Source: Cerrena zonata (lineage: Eukaryota > Basidiomycota > Agaricomycetes > Polyporales > Cerrenaceae). Taken from it: a stretch of DNA of 64,000 nucleotides. The notes below the pieces were generated by a model. That model saw nothing but the letters and a program-made list of their open reading frames with translations, was not told the origin of the DNA and searched no databases. Position 1 is the first letter of the stretch, and every line of letters starts with the position of its first letter. Both the position numbers and the translations under genes were made by a program. Below are positions 41,967 through 54,900 of the stretch, piece after piece. Where the stretch lies: NCBI GenBank assembly GCA_038087015.1, contig JASBNA010000064.1:184089-248088 (forward strand). The letters run 5' to 3'.

Positions 41967-44900
41967 ATGTGGGTTATTACCGGACCCTTTGATGGGAGTT
42001 TGAACACTCTGAATACCCGCAGTAAGCCATTGTCTTTGATTTCTTCATAACGGATTAACCTACGTTCTTTGAATGAACACAGAGACAAAGCTATTAAAGC
42101 CAGGGAAGACCTACGTTCTTGGAAGGAAGGACAGACCGCTTCTAGTGAATCACAAATCTATCTCCAGAGACCATCTTTCTTTTACTGTTGGCGACTACAC
42201 AGTGGAGGATGCAGTGAGTATTGCCTATACCCTGCATGTGTATGTCCTCCAAACCATACTTTCTAGTCCAACCCAGACAAGAAACCGAGTCTAGAGCTTC
42301 GTAATTCAGGCTCTAAACCGCGAAAGGTTATTAGAGGTAGCGAGACTATACCTCTCAACCCTCAGTCATCTTGTGAGCTTCAGGACGGAGACGAGGCCTT
42401 CGTCTTGAACGATGCACCAATTAGGTATGTGTGTAATGTGTTCGAGTGGCTCACGATTGTCATATCTATTTCTTTTAGTGTAAAATGGGAAAGCGTCTGC
42501 TGTTATTTTCCCCAGGGTGCCTCCGAGATACCTTACGAGGGTTGTTCGAAACTAGGTTGGCCACACATACTTAGAAAATTTTGCTTCACTAATGCTTGCT
42601 TGCATCATGATAGGGATATCTTTGGTCGTCGTTCCTCATCCATCTGTTACTCATCATCTAACACCTACAATCACATTGAGCCCCCAAATTACGTCGTCGC
42701 TCTTGACTCTGGCACATCTCGTCCGACCAGACTGGCTCACAACACTTCTAACTCAAGGAATCGCTCCCTATGTCACTCAGGACACTCAATTAGACGAGCC
42801 ATCTCCTCCTGAACGACCCTCTCGTCTAGAAGCTAACTTCACGTTACCCCGACTCTCCGATTACAAACCGGATTTCTCACCTGCGATTCCCTCCTCAATG
42901 CGCTCTATGAAAATCTGGGAACCAGACGAATCTAGATTGAATTTCTTCAGTGGAAAGAGATTTATTTTTGTCGGAGAGAAAGGGAGGGAGGTCAGCTTGG
43001 ATTTGAGGGAGGTGGTAAAGAGAGGTGGTGCCGAGTACGAATGTTATGCTGTCGAGGGTGGACGAAGTGGGCTCCATGCTGTCCTTGCTAAGGGCCAAGG
43101 GAAGGGAAAACCTTTAGTGCTTGTCGCTGACGAACATGCGATGGGCATTGCTGTTGGGCAAGAACAATGGATGGACATTGTGAAGGAGGCCGCCGAGTAA
43201 GCCGGCTTGACGGTATACGTTCTTGCGACAAGAAATACTGACAGTTATATCCCTCAGGTATGAGTTACTCTTCATTCGTCCTGAGAAGATCACTCAGGCG
43301 GTGATGCATATCGACTTGTCCTACGTCGATTGCACACTCAAAGAACGGGTTGATGGTACATGGTTTTAAGCTTTTATTCACATACTATATTCGTCGCTAA
43401 CATTTCAATTTAATCTTCCAGATTCCAATCGTTTTGCATCACCTATTCCAGATGTCATTCCGAACACTCACCCTGATGAGCCTTCCTTGCCACTCACACA
43501 AGCCCCTCCTCGAACCATAACTCCTCCACCAGCACCTTCGCCTTCTCGTCCTCCGACCAGAAAACGGAGGCGTGTTGTGCAACAGAATTCGAGCGACGAT
43601 GAAAACTCTCAAGCAGCAAAGTCGATAACACCGTCTGGAGCTGTTTCACAAACGTTTGCCGAGTCAGCGGAATACAAGGAGACAAGTCAATCGCAAGCCG
43701 TTGAGCCGCAACCAGAGGAAAAGAAAGAGGAGGATCCCCCGAAACCTGCAAGAAGAGTATGTATGGTTATTCATTTCTGCTAGACTTGCCTAAGAAACGT
43801 TCGACAGCGACCGACACGAAGGCCTGTAGCTCCGATACGTATAGATGAAGATGACGATTCTGTCATACAGGATGGGGAGACTTCGGCTGCTGAGAGCATT
43901 GCTCCTCCACCTCCTCCAGTGAAACCTCCTTCTAGTCGGGTAAGTCGATATATAAGTGCACCCTATCCGGTTTCATTGAAGTAAAGTTCTAGGGTCCACC
44001 CGGGCGGCGTCCGAAACGTCGTCCAATAGGCGAAACACCTGCCTTGGATGAAGATTACTCTGTAGATGACAGCACGACCGCAAGCGTTGCTGAAACGCCT
44101 TTGAAACGATTCAAAGCTCTTTACGAGGAGAGCGACCCGGATCGCATTGCTAAATCTGGTGTTGATGAGTACATGAACATGTACAAAGGCCTAGATTCGA
44201 CTGGTAGCATGACTCAGAGCGAAAGCGTGCCGATTGGTGGTTCAAGAACTCAAGCGGGGTTGGAAGCTGTGCCCGAAGAAGAGGAAGAGCAGTCAACTAT
44301 GGTTAGATCTCAGAACGTTGTTGGTAGCGAGAGTCAAACTCAGACGACCGGTTCGAGGTTGAAACGGAAGACTAGAGCAGATAATGCCGATGAAGATGTG
44401 GAAATGGAAGAGGCAGAACGACCTAGGGTCAAACGACGTGCGGTGGAAGGTGTCCATGCCGTCGAGCACACAGCTGGGACCCAAGCAGAGGCGCAGACAC
44501 AGGCAGAAACTCAATCAAAGTCTGTCAAACCTGTCTCGAAGGTATTCGACAGTAGGATGGCTGTTGAAACCGAGAAAGCTGAAAAGGTGGAGAAGACTCG
44601 AAAGCCTGCTTCTAAAGCTGGAGCTGCACCTGGTAATCCTGACAAGGACGAAGCATTCCTCAAGGCTCTTGCGTCTACCAAACGAGGCAAAAAGAACGAA
44701 GATAAGTTTGATAGGGAGTTCAACAATCTGAAGATTTCGAAGCCCGATCTTAGAAAAGAAGAGGTGGAAAAGCAGTGGGATGTTCTGGAAGAGTTTGGGG
44801 ATGATGGTGATCTAAGAGGAAACTTTATGGTCGTTGTTGAGATGGAGGTGCCTGAGCGACAGTCTAGAGGTACTAGACGATATGATGAAAGTCGTATGGA

Positions 44901-45623
44901 ATGGGACGGTCGACCGGATTTCAAAAAGTTCAAAAAGGTGATAGCCGTTTCATCCTGCAACGAGTTTATATTGAACTATGATTCGATCTCTAGAAATCTC
45001 TCACTGAAAAGAGACAGAAGGTCGAACTTGTTCTTACTAGTGCTGACTACGATGACACATTCGATTCCCGTGAGTACAACGTTTCATCCGGCTATAGTTG
45101 GTCTCTAACATGTATACCCCCTTCAGAGCCCAACGACGATAGTCAATCCAAGGGCAATGATGATCTATTTGACATGAGCATCGCTCCGGGACGCAAACCC
45201 CCAAGTCGATCTCGAACTACACAACCAATTGTGATAGACGAAGATGATGAAGTCGTACTGAAACCTCGAAGCAAGAGACAAAGTCAACGTGAACCTTCGC
45301 CCGTCCACGTTCAGCTCCAACCCTTGAACCCAAATCGTAGGAGACAGCAGAAGAGCAAACCCATCGAACCCCTTTTCTTAGAATCTGATGAAGATATTGA
45401 GATGAGGGATGATGATGATGACTATCGCGGTGCTTCAAATAAGGGATCGAGTGGTATCATTAATCTCTCGGATGATGATATCGACGATGGGACAACGGTG
45501 CCGAGTCAGGAGACCACTACGAGGCCCACGAGAGCATCATCGAGAAAGAAAACTACGATTAGGGTGCAGGAGGATTCTGATGATGATGTTCAATTCAAGG
45601 GGTTTGGACGAAAACGCCGCTGA
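41967..45623 (+). CDS. NBS1: NBS1 (nibrin / Xrs2-type) subunit of the MRE11-RAD50-NBS1 complex
   Basis: DNA double-strand-break sensor subunit that recruits MRE11 and checkpoint kinase (known for the family). Eleven exons: 41967-42021, 42083-42213, 42267-42424, 42479-42555, 42614-43196, 43258-43355, 43422-43756, 43808-43939, 43993-44937, 44994-45069, 45127-45623; 1,028 aa, all phases consistent. Seen: an FHA domain at the N-terminus (YVLGRKDRPLLVNHKSISRD and the following strands), a BRCT-like region with ISLVVVPHPSVTHHL and LVRPDWL, a second BRCT-like segment, long acidic/basic linkers with nuclear-localisation-like KRRR runs, and the MRE11-binding motif KFDREFNNLKISKPDL at about residues 735-750. 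The C-terminal tail is acidic, with DDD-rich clusters. Orthology rests on FHA + BRCT + MRE11 motif. Confidence 0.92.
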
Positions 45624-45877
45624 ATCTACGTACCACTGTGTTTTGAATTTACTAATGATATTTCACGATTGGAGTCTTTTGGTTTTCATCTACATGAAAT
45701 TTTATTGCACCGAACTTGAACGGAGAAAAGAAAGAATACACAGGAAAGCCAGTTTCTCCTAATCTATAATACAGTAACGTTTCAGTTTACTTCGATCTAT
45801 ATGGGTCTGCGGGACAGAGGTTTATATTTATATTAGCGTGACGTACGTAGAGATACAGTCAGATCGACAAGCTTGTA

Positions 45878-47015
45878 TCAAATGTTTCCGTGTCCCAAGT
45901 CAGAACTTGACAGCTCAGCGGGGTCTGGATCGACAACGACTTCTGTTTCTTTGTGGACTGAGATCTTCACCATAGCGGAAGAAGACCCGGGTTGCAATCG
46001 TATTGTAGGGTGGCTTGACCTGGAGCCTTTCTCCGACTGATCATCTGCGTAGACGTGATTGTCATCAACTATCTCGAGTGATTCTGATGATTGCGAATGA
46101 ATCAGAGTCAGATGGGCAGATCGAGGTACAATGTTGTGCGGGAAGATAGTCGCGGAAGTAGGGTCATCTTGAATTTGACCAAACCTTAACAGCCGGAATA
46201 CCCGACAAGCCATGATATTTTGGAAGGCTAGGCTGAACACACCAGCTGTCATGCGGACAAGGGGTGCTTGGGTGCTCGAAAGTATGATGGCTACCACGAC
46301 GATATTGACACCAAGTGTCGTGCTGATGATGATTTGTCGGTAATTTTATCTGAGAAGGTAGAACGAGATTCTTACATATAATAAACCTGTCCAGATCGAA
46401 GAAGTGACCTCGCGACGTGGCTTATGTCTTCAGCAAAGATGATGAAGTTGATCTTTTCCCCAAATGACTTCGCCTGGTTGTTCAATGCTACGCGGGCGGT
46501 GATTGCAGACACTACGGCAGTGTCAAAAATAGCAAGTGCTATGAAAGGTATACAACTCCAACGATGAAGTTGAGGTACCCAACACCATGCCCACTGGTCG
46601 AAGTTCCCTCTCTTGATAGTGTAGCTGATGGGGAAAAGTAAAGTGGACCAGGTTGACAGCCAAAGGAGTGAGAACATGACAAGGATCACACGGGAATTAT
46701 GATAAATTCCCTTGATTCTAAGGAAGAACAACAACGAACTGAAAGGTACTGCCAACGCTCCTGTCCATGCGCAGCCTTTCGCTAACACAGTACACAATGT
46801 GTTGGTTGGGTTAGCTATACGCAGGATATCAGTTCCGAGTACTATGGTGATTCAGATGACCTACGTGTACTGTTCAATATCAGAACAATCGTAACACAGG
46901 TCATAGTCATAACTCTATGTCAATGAGAAAACCTGTACCTCCGGAGAGAAATAATGACATACCTTGCAGCCAAGTATGCAATATCAGCCATCGAAATTGA
47001 GGCCTCCGTAAACAT
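45878..47015 (-). CDS. Multi-pass membrane protein of an agaricomycete family (about 326 aa)
   Basis: Exons 47015-46963, 46914-46871, 46814-46376, 46322-45878; 326 aa with matched phases. Hydrophobic helices: MTCVTIVLIL, then AVPFSSLLFFLRI, ILVMF-SLLWLSTWSTLLF, CIPFIALAIFDTAVVSAITA and GVNIVVVAIIL; at least six passes. Cys residues before helix 2 (LCTVLAKGCAW) and the WCWVPQLHRWSC loop resemble unnamed seven-pass proteins common in Agaricomycetes. The tail of about 110 residues is polar. The start is uncertain: the frame stays open upstream (AWFYEFLSAIPEEL precedes the Met used here), and another exon may supply the true N-terminus. Confidence 0.7.
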
Positions 47016-48701
47016 ACGAAGTTCTTCCGGTATTGCAGAGAGAAACTCGTAAAACCAGGCCTAGATTACAAAATAATCGTAAGTATGGAATTTGCTCAAT
47101 TGCGTATTTACTTGCGGTGCAAGTTGACAGAGACAGGTAATTGGCGATTTTGCATTGCCCAAGGGCAGAAATGAGTATAACAATCGTACTGGAGTCCATG
47201 AGGGAAACGTGAAGCTAGAAGGATGATTATCACACTACACATCGCTCCTTCACTATGCTTATATGGGTGACAGCGAGGCGGTGAGCACGACTGATGACTG
47301 CTGAATGTTTAGAACCCTGCATAGATCATCACGAAGCTGTCGAAGTTGACCAATTCCATAAATAAGACACCCTGAGGCCCTTCAAGCAATCAGCACCTGT
47401 CGATGGCGTTAGAGCGATAGTGCGAAACGACCTATATATATATATACACCAATAGAGATGTCAATCGACTGCGCAACGAGGGCATATCATGTTGCACGAT
47501 CGCTGTATTGAGACGGTGCCAAAGCTTGAAGCGCATCTTGCTCGACCTTACTTTATTTGTTTACCGGGATTCTTCAATACCTGCCAGTAAACAAATAATG
47601 ACCTCGAAAATCTGATATTTACCAGACTACTCCTTGAATATAGCTTCGAAACTCAATGGAAGTAGGATTTCAGTTGTTGGATGTGGTGACAGACTGTCAG
47701 TACCGTGACTACTTAGCCTGGTGGTAGTTACTAACTAATAACAAGTCTACCGGCGTAGTACAGTGGTAGGGAGTTGATCCCGGGCTTTACCGAACCCAAA
47801 AAGGCATGAACCGAGAGACAATCCAAAGTTGAATTTTACTGTAGGTGCCGGCGACTACGAGTTCAGTGGCCTGTACCAAACTCTATCGTGAGGGGTAAGA
47901 TACAATCATAATGAACCAGCTATGATTAATGATTAGATACATCGCATTCTCAACATGCAATGAATGGTCTCGGCGGAGCCTCGGGGATATCATGATGTAT
48001 GCGCTGATACATTTTTTCTCTGTACTCGGCCACAGCCTTCTCTACCCAGGATGAAAACTATTGTTCAACCTGCAGAATAGGCCGCACCTTCTCTCCAGGG
48101 TCACTTTGCCTGAACTGTAATCTCTGCGCATCTGGAGCCTGTTCAGAAGCACCCGAATCCATGACTGCTACGTGTGCAATATCAAGAGCCGTTCCCCGGC
48201 TCGCTGGTCATGTCTCTTGCGTTTTACTATTGGTATGTTCGCTCGCGAAGTCTGGAATGTCAACTTGGATATCGAATGATTACTGACTTGGCTGAGTCCT
48301 GACAGGAGGAGAATGCGCCTCAGTTAGAGCGTCAATCAGCCCTTCGGTAGAGAGGTGGCGGAAACAACAACAGTTAAGTAGCGACAGCAACCATTCTTTT
48401 GTTTATATTCACAATTATTACACGATTATACAAGGCATGCCAATGAACAATAACACAGTATGTTGCTACTTTGTCTCGAAATTCCGATTTTGATGTCAGG
48501 AGTAAATCATTTGTTTTCGCGGGACGACGATGATCATGTCAGTGACAGCCAACTATTGAAAACAAATGGGCCTTTCATTCGCATAACGACCGTTTCTGGC
48601 CTTGTTGTTTAAAGAAATGTCATGCTTTGGTTATAAGAGCTGGTATGTTGAACAATGCAAAGCACGACCCCGACTTCCTCACGACTTCTTATAGTACGAA
48701 C
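47016..48701. other. 1.7-kb intergenic region
   Basis: May include the 5' exon of the minus-strand membrane gene (47050-47200). A tRNA-like stretch at about 47750-47790 does not fold into a full tRNA. A TATA-like TATAAG at 48632 precedes the small gene at 48702. Nothing else recognised. Confidence 0.5.
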
Positions 48702-49208
48702 ATGAGGTGAGTTCGATGCTCCGAAATAGACACAATAGATTTTCTGACTTTCCCTTGTCACTGTTGTAGTCAAAACGCAATGGTCGAAGGTTAGTACAAT
48801 AATCTCTCTATTTCATTAGATTATTAATCATTTCTTCAGTGGTTATGTGCTGTGTTCCCGACATGATAGAACTGACATGCGACGCAGTCATCTGTGCTAG
48901 CGCAGGTGCTTATCATGGTATGTTGCATTTGACAATGTAAACAAGCAAAGATGTAATACTAACAACTTTCTATTTGATTAGTCGTGAAAGCTGTGGTCCC
49001 AAGGTCTCGTAAACGTAAGCGTTTCTGCTATACATGTTCTCGCAGCCATACTTACTGTTACATGCAGCTAAACACACTGGCAATCGAAAACCCATGCAAG
49101 AGACTAGATCCAGGCACCACTCCTATGCCTCCTCTACAACTGCACGGCACTATCCTCTCAGTTCAAGGAACGTGCTATAAAGAAGGCAACAGCAAACATC
49201 CCACATAG
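48702..49208 (+). CDS. Small spliced Cys-rich protein of unknown function (109 aa)
   Basis: Exons 48702-48706, 48770-48789, 48840-48917, 48982-49208 (5, 20, 78, 227 nt); total 330 nt, closed frame of 109 aa. The ATG sits only five bases before the first donor. Seen: a short Val/Cys-rich N-terminal stretch (MVEVVMCCVPDMIEL), a basic run RSRKRKR, a Cys/His/Tyr patch (FCYTCSRSHTYCYM) and a Pro-rich end. No family recognised. Three good introns and a TATA-like motif 65-70 bases upstream favour a real gene; the tiny first exon is a reason for caution. Confidence 0.45.
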
Positions 49209-51930
49209 ACGACCATATGCTACCCTACTGTCCTCCTGCTGGACAGGATAATTGTGTTATTCTGGATCCTCAACGTAATCTCACTGTATTTTTAGTCACA
49301 CACTCACGATCCGTCATGACGTTCAAGGAAGTAATGTACTGTATCACGTCTTTTTCCTGTCTTATTCTTTAGTCATGTATAATGAAACTTACGATGTTCA
49401 TTTCGCGTGATATGAAAGTGTGATGATATTTTGTGAAGCTCAGTTACTCAAATACGACGCATCTGTTGCTTGCTAAAGCAAGCTGATTGCTATCTCGAAC
49501 GAACTAGTCCCATAGAGTAGTTATGTAGTAAGATGCACCAAGTAAGACTTCAACATCGTCGTTCTAAGATTGTGCTTGGGAGAGTATCCCAAATGCGATC
49601 GGATCTCAACGAAAAACGTATTGCACTTGGGATATATTTGAAATCGAGGAAACCGGAATGTGTGGTGTTTTCTCTAGACAAAACTTGAGTGATTGCCTTT
49701 TCATGAAGTTTATCAGACACAAATAGCAAAACTAGAGGGTACGGTCCAGAGTCGGTCTCGTCCTATAGCAACATGTGCCTGCTTAGAGAATGAACCTCAG
49801 TATTTCCGTAGGGCTGAGACCAATGAACACGTTTATCCTTGAGTGAAGCTCACACGTCTGTCAGCATGTCACTCGCGGGTATTACAAATGTGTCGCCCTG
49901 AAATTAAACAGGGGCAGACTTTACTGTATGTCTAGCTCCACGAGGTCCTTCGGATAGCACGATAGAGAGGAAAACGATGATACATGAGGCACGGCATGAG
50001 ATGGCGTTTAGACTAGGCGACCCAGATATGGCTGGAACAGGCTGTATCCGTATATCATTGCCTGGAATTACAAACGGTACATGGGATGAGGCTGCTCGAC
50101 CTTCATGAACACCCCTTTTCTTTTTACAACTAGGGAACGGTGTTCAGGCGAGCGGGCACTGCGACAAAAAGATTATGAAGCTCACCTTTCAATGTCCTCC
50201 GAGCTCTTACATTACGCAGTAGCCCTTTGTTGATGTGCGGATATGTTTCACTACGGAAATATATGTAGTATATTAGCAATATGTAACGAAATGCTCACTT
50301 GTGGTCGTTGTGATGCTTGGCGCATGAATAAATAAACCTCTGACACAGAGAGGTGGGCGGCCGCAAGGAAAAACGAGAAGGAGGTCGTTGACCTCTGCCC
50401 TTTGGGGATCATTGAAAAAATACGGTATTTCTCTGAATAACAAGAGGATTTGGGAAACTAATTTGAGAATGTATAATGGTCGGGTGGAAAGGGGGATGAA
50501 CTGAGCTATCCTCACGTTTGTCCTCGTTAAATGGAAGAAATGAGGGTCACGGCGTGATCTGTCCACAATTCATATAGACGGGCTTCCATAGTTTTTTTAT
50601 CCCTCGTCTGTCATCCAAAAACGATGTATCGCAGAATGAGTGGGCATAGAAGAACATAGACATAAAATGATCTCCAGGTGAAAGGTGTGTAAAAGGTGCG
50701 AACGCTCAGAGTGGAGCTCGAAAGATCATAATTTGGCAGGTTGCCTTCCAGATGACGCATGGCCCTTAGTCAGGGGGTGTCTTTATATAGCCAAGAGTAG
50801 GGTTTCGCCGGTGAGAATGGGAGATCTGCAAGAACTTGGAAATCCCCGGACTTTGAAACTATGCCGGAGCTTCGGAGGCGTGTAAACTGCACTTCCAGAC
50901 CAAGTGAACGGGGCTCAGGTGAACGGGAAGTCAGAGGATAAGTACAAATGAACTTCTTGTGGTGACTTGTCCGTGAGTGGAAAGGGTAGTACTGCGCGCT
51001 TTTAGTCGAAAACATAGAAGTCGTTCCTCCGAATGTCTACCAATGTCATGACCCTGACATTCCAGGCCCTGTGGAGTCACGGTTACCAACAGAACATGTA
51101 AAACCATGTAGTATGAGTGAATATATATTGATGCACCCCATCCAAATCTGTCAAGCGACGTGCATGGATGAAGCTTATAGTCATGTTTTGGGGGTTGCGT
51201 TATCGTTCACGTTAACGGGCTGACAGCTAGAGAGCCTTATAATAGCTGTGGAAGGAACTTCTGTCACAAGGGGTACGCAAGTTAGATGACTGAGGTAATA
51301 GGAACCACGCAAGTATTAGGGGGCAATGGGCATCGCGTCGAATCCGAGTTCTAACAGCCATCAGAGGGGATGAAGCGAGTGGTGAGCAGGAGACGTCTTT
51401 TAGCTCAGTATAAAAGAAAGGGTTGTGATAGCATTAGCCTGAGGGTTGTAGAGTATGGTGTGGCACTGGTTCAAGTTGCGGACCAGTCGCAGTCGCCGAC
51501 AGATAGATTATGATAGATTAGATTAGATTATACTAGCAGATCATGATGGAGGCTCCACCGAACCCTTCAACTTCAACTTCCTCAACTTCTTCAGACTTGT
51601 TTGAAACAGTCCCAATATAGTCACGTAGAAACCACTTAGGCGTTCCCAGATCGCCTCTATTCCACGAAACACACCCATAGACATCTCGAGTATGGTACGT
51701 GAGTTGTTCACGATAAGTATCGTAATCCCAGGCTAGCTACAGAACGGAATATTAACACCTGAGTTCATTGGTCTAAAATTTCTCTAGGCGCACCTGCGGT
51801 AATAGATACTTGGTAAATAGGCCAATTCTGGCAGAACACGATTCCTTCGGTAGGTGTAGAATATTATCATATTATATATTATTTAATAAATGGATACATT
51901 ATAATATACAATAAAATTGATTATATAAAC
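49209..51930. other. 2.7-kb gene-poor region left of the Helitron
   Basis: No frame with a signature or consistent splicing. Contains a short run of CTTCAACTTC-type repeats at about 51568-51596 and GATTA repeats at about 51505-51530. AT content rises sharply from about 51840, where the Helitron probably begins. Confidence 0.5.
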
Positions 51931-54900
51931 TTAGAGTTTGACATATATTGCTATTGTTGCTTGTCTTCCTTTTATTTTGCGTAAATTTGCACTTGATAGT
52001 TCTTTCAATGTTCCCTGATATTGACAATCACCTTTCTTTTCCATTCCATCATAGTACCATACCTTATCATCTGTTGTTATAACACGAGCCGTAAAGTGGA
52101 ACTTACCATGATATATGATACCACATAGCCTGTAGTGTTGTTCCTGTATAATCAACTCTGGCTCAATATTTATTGTTGCACTATAAATATTAAAAGGTAT
52201 AAAGGTAGGGAATATATCATAAGTGATATTCCTTTGTAAGCCAATATTGCATGTTGGACATTGCATATGAGTCTTCTGAGATGTCAATACTGGAATCCAA
52301 CTTTGCAAAGATGAATATTTATATGTACCTTTTCTAAGTGGACTGTTTTTCCATATAACCTCATTACAATCCCATAATATATTGCTGCCTTCTTCAGTAT
52401 CATAGAGGGTATCACACACAGTACAAAGAGTATTGTATGTCATAATTGGTTCCGATTGCATAAACATCTCAGTACAAAGGTTATCAATACTGGTACCATT
52501 ATCAGTGGCTTCAATAGGAAAGTATTCAGGATGTCTTTGATGAAAATGGTATCTCAAATTATCTCGTGCCTCCTCTTTTGATTTATCTTTATTTTCCACA
52601 CTTTCCATAAGTTCTGTAAACTTCTCAAATAATTTATTCTCAAGCCTCACATTATTATCCCAATTTTCAACATCACTCTTATATACAGACCAGAGAATTG
52701 TCCATAAACTATCATAAGCACATGTCAAAGTGTCATTCCAAGCAAATCCCTGTATTGTATTGCTATCATTTGACACTTGCTTTGCCTTTGCAATCATAGC
52801 ATCAATAAATCTATCAGTTTTCTTAACAGCTTGTGATCTCCTAGCACCTTTCTTTCTACCAGGTTCACTACTCATAGCATTCAGTGCTTTTGTACCTTTA
52901 GCAGGAATATAACTTGAAACTTGGTTTATTTGAATATGTTTATGTGCAAGCTGTGTCTCAGTAACTTCCACATTTCCAGTGATTTTGACCTTTTTCCCTA
53001 TAAGTGTAAACTTTGGATTGATCTCAGGTTCTTGTAAAATTAGTGGATCATCTTCATTCCACTTAATAGCATTGTGAGTATTTGTAGGAACAAAGTTAGT
53101 CCCTTTCCATTTACGGAATTGATATATAAGTGCTCTACGTGTCTCTGCACATATGTTATCAGGCAAGGTTCCCAAATACTTGAGCTCTGTTATTTGATCT
53201 AATAACTCTAATTCTCTAAATTCTTGCCTAAGATAACCTGACAGACCACCAGTAATTCGTTGTGAATCGAATCCCTGGATAATTAGAGTATTTTTTGCAG
53301 AAGCACTTCTGGACAGACATGTATATATAGACTGATGAGTATTGCAGTTTTGTAGGTCTACAACATTATAAAGCCGTGTGCGCCCTTGAGAACTGAAATC
53401 AGTCATTGCAAAATTAGGCAAGATAGGAACTTGACCTCTTGAGATACGATACTCTTTATCATATCGCATTTGACATGTGATAGCTTGTGTCTGAGCCATA
53501 ATAGGAACCACATTCTCTGGCAAACCATCAAGTTTAATAGGGTTTGGTGGAGATGTCAACATGGCAAAAACAACCTCTAATCCTTTTCTATTTTCACTGA
53601 TTGGCTTTGACTTCCAACCTACAACAATTGCCTCAGCTCCATTTGTTACCCCACACTCAGTTGCCTCATTATATTTGATCAATATCGGTAAGCCCAAACA
53701 TAGCATAAGTTTACCAGGCCGATGTTCAGTATTTGCTGGAGGAAGCTCCCATAATCTCTCTTGTAATATAGGAGGTAGATTATCTGAGACACGTAATGGA
53801 TCAACTGGTTGTTGTCTTGTTTTCTTAGATGACTTTCTAGAAGTCCATTTATCAACAGAATAAAAGGTATGTATTTCTTCATCATGTTCTTGAGCAAATC
53901 TATCACATCCTATAATATTGATCTTATCCCGATAAGCATTTAGAGCTGTTATTATTGACACATTACGAAAGTCAGGATTACTAAGACTTCGATCTGTATC
54001 TGGTTTCACAACTAAGCTTCTTATAAATGATATGTCCTCTTGTGTACAAGCCTTGAATCGCATATTCTCAAGTGCCTTTCGAAACTTGCCATCCTCTGTT
54101 GTCTGAGTTTTCTGTCGCATATTTTGTCGAAGTATTATAACAGTGGTAAACTGATGCCAGATAGCTTTGCCAATAATATTCTCTTGAATAATGTAACTAT
54201 TTGTTGTGTGAATAACAGAGTCAATATTGCCTGAGTATAATGGATACTTGTGCATAGGTGGTGGCAGCTGTGCAAAGTCACCAGCACAAATCATATTGAT
54301 TCCACCAAATGGTTTATCTTCATCTCTAAATGCTTTGCACATTTTGGCACATATACTATATAAACTTCTACAATCTACCATTGACACCTCATCTAAAAAC
54401 ATATACTCAACACGTTTTAATCGATTTTGTACATTAGATATATTCTTAGGATTGTCTACACTATATTGCCCAATTTGTAGCATTGAATGATAAGTAGATC
54501 CTTGGATAAGAGAGGCAGCAGAACCTGTTGGGGCAATACACATAAACCGATAACTTTCCTGTCGCTGAGCAAAGAAGGCCATCAAAGCTTTGATCACTTG
54601 TGATTTACCTGTTCCAGCCATACCTCCTAAATACATTTTGAGTTGTTCACCACTAGGCTGTACTGCATGATTAGCAATGATTCTAAATGCTCTTTCTTGT
54701 TCAGAGTTTAGAGTAAAGTCATATGCAATATCGTCAATCTTACATTGACTTGCTTTATCAGTGGCTTGGAAAGAACAGTTAAGATATGACTGATCAACAA
54801 CTTTAACTTCATTTGCAACAGAATTGACAACTTTGCTATGCTCTTTTCTCTTTTGAGCAGCTTGCCTATCTCTCATATTCAAAATCTCCTCCTTTAGCTC

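Noticed and set aside
47748..47880. tRNA-like words (GTAGTACAGTGGTAGG, GAGTTCAGTGG) suggesting a tRNA or SINE
   Set aside because: No acceptor or anticodon stems form and no second copy is visible in the window.
51778..51800. CTAG beside a GGCGCACC hairpin as Helitron 3' end
   Set aside because: The base following CTAG on the element strand is A, not the expected T, and the composition change lies about 50 bases further right.
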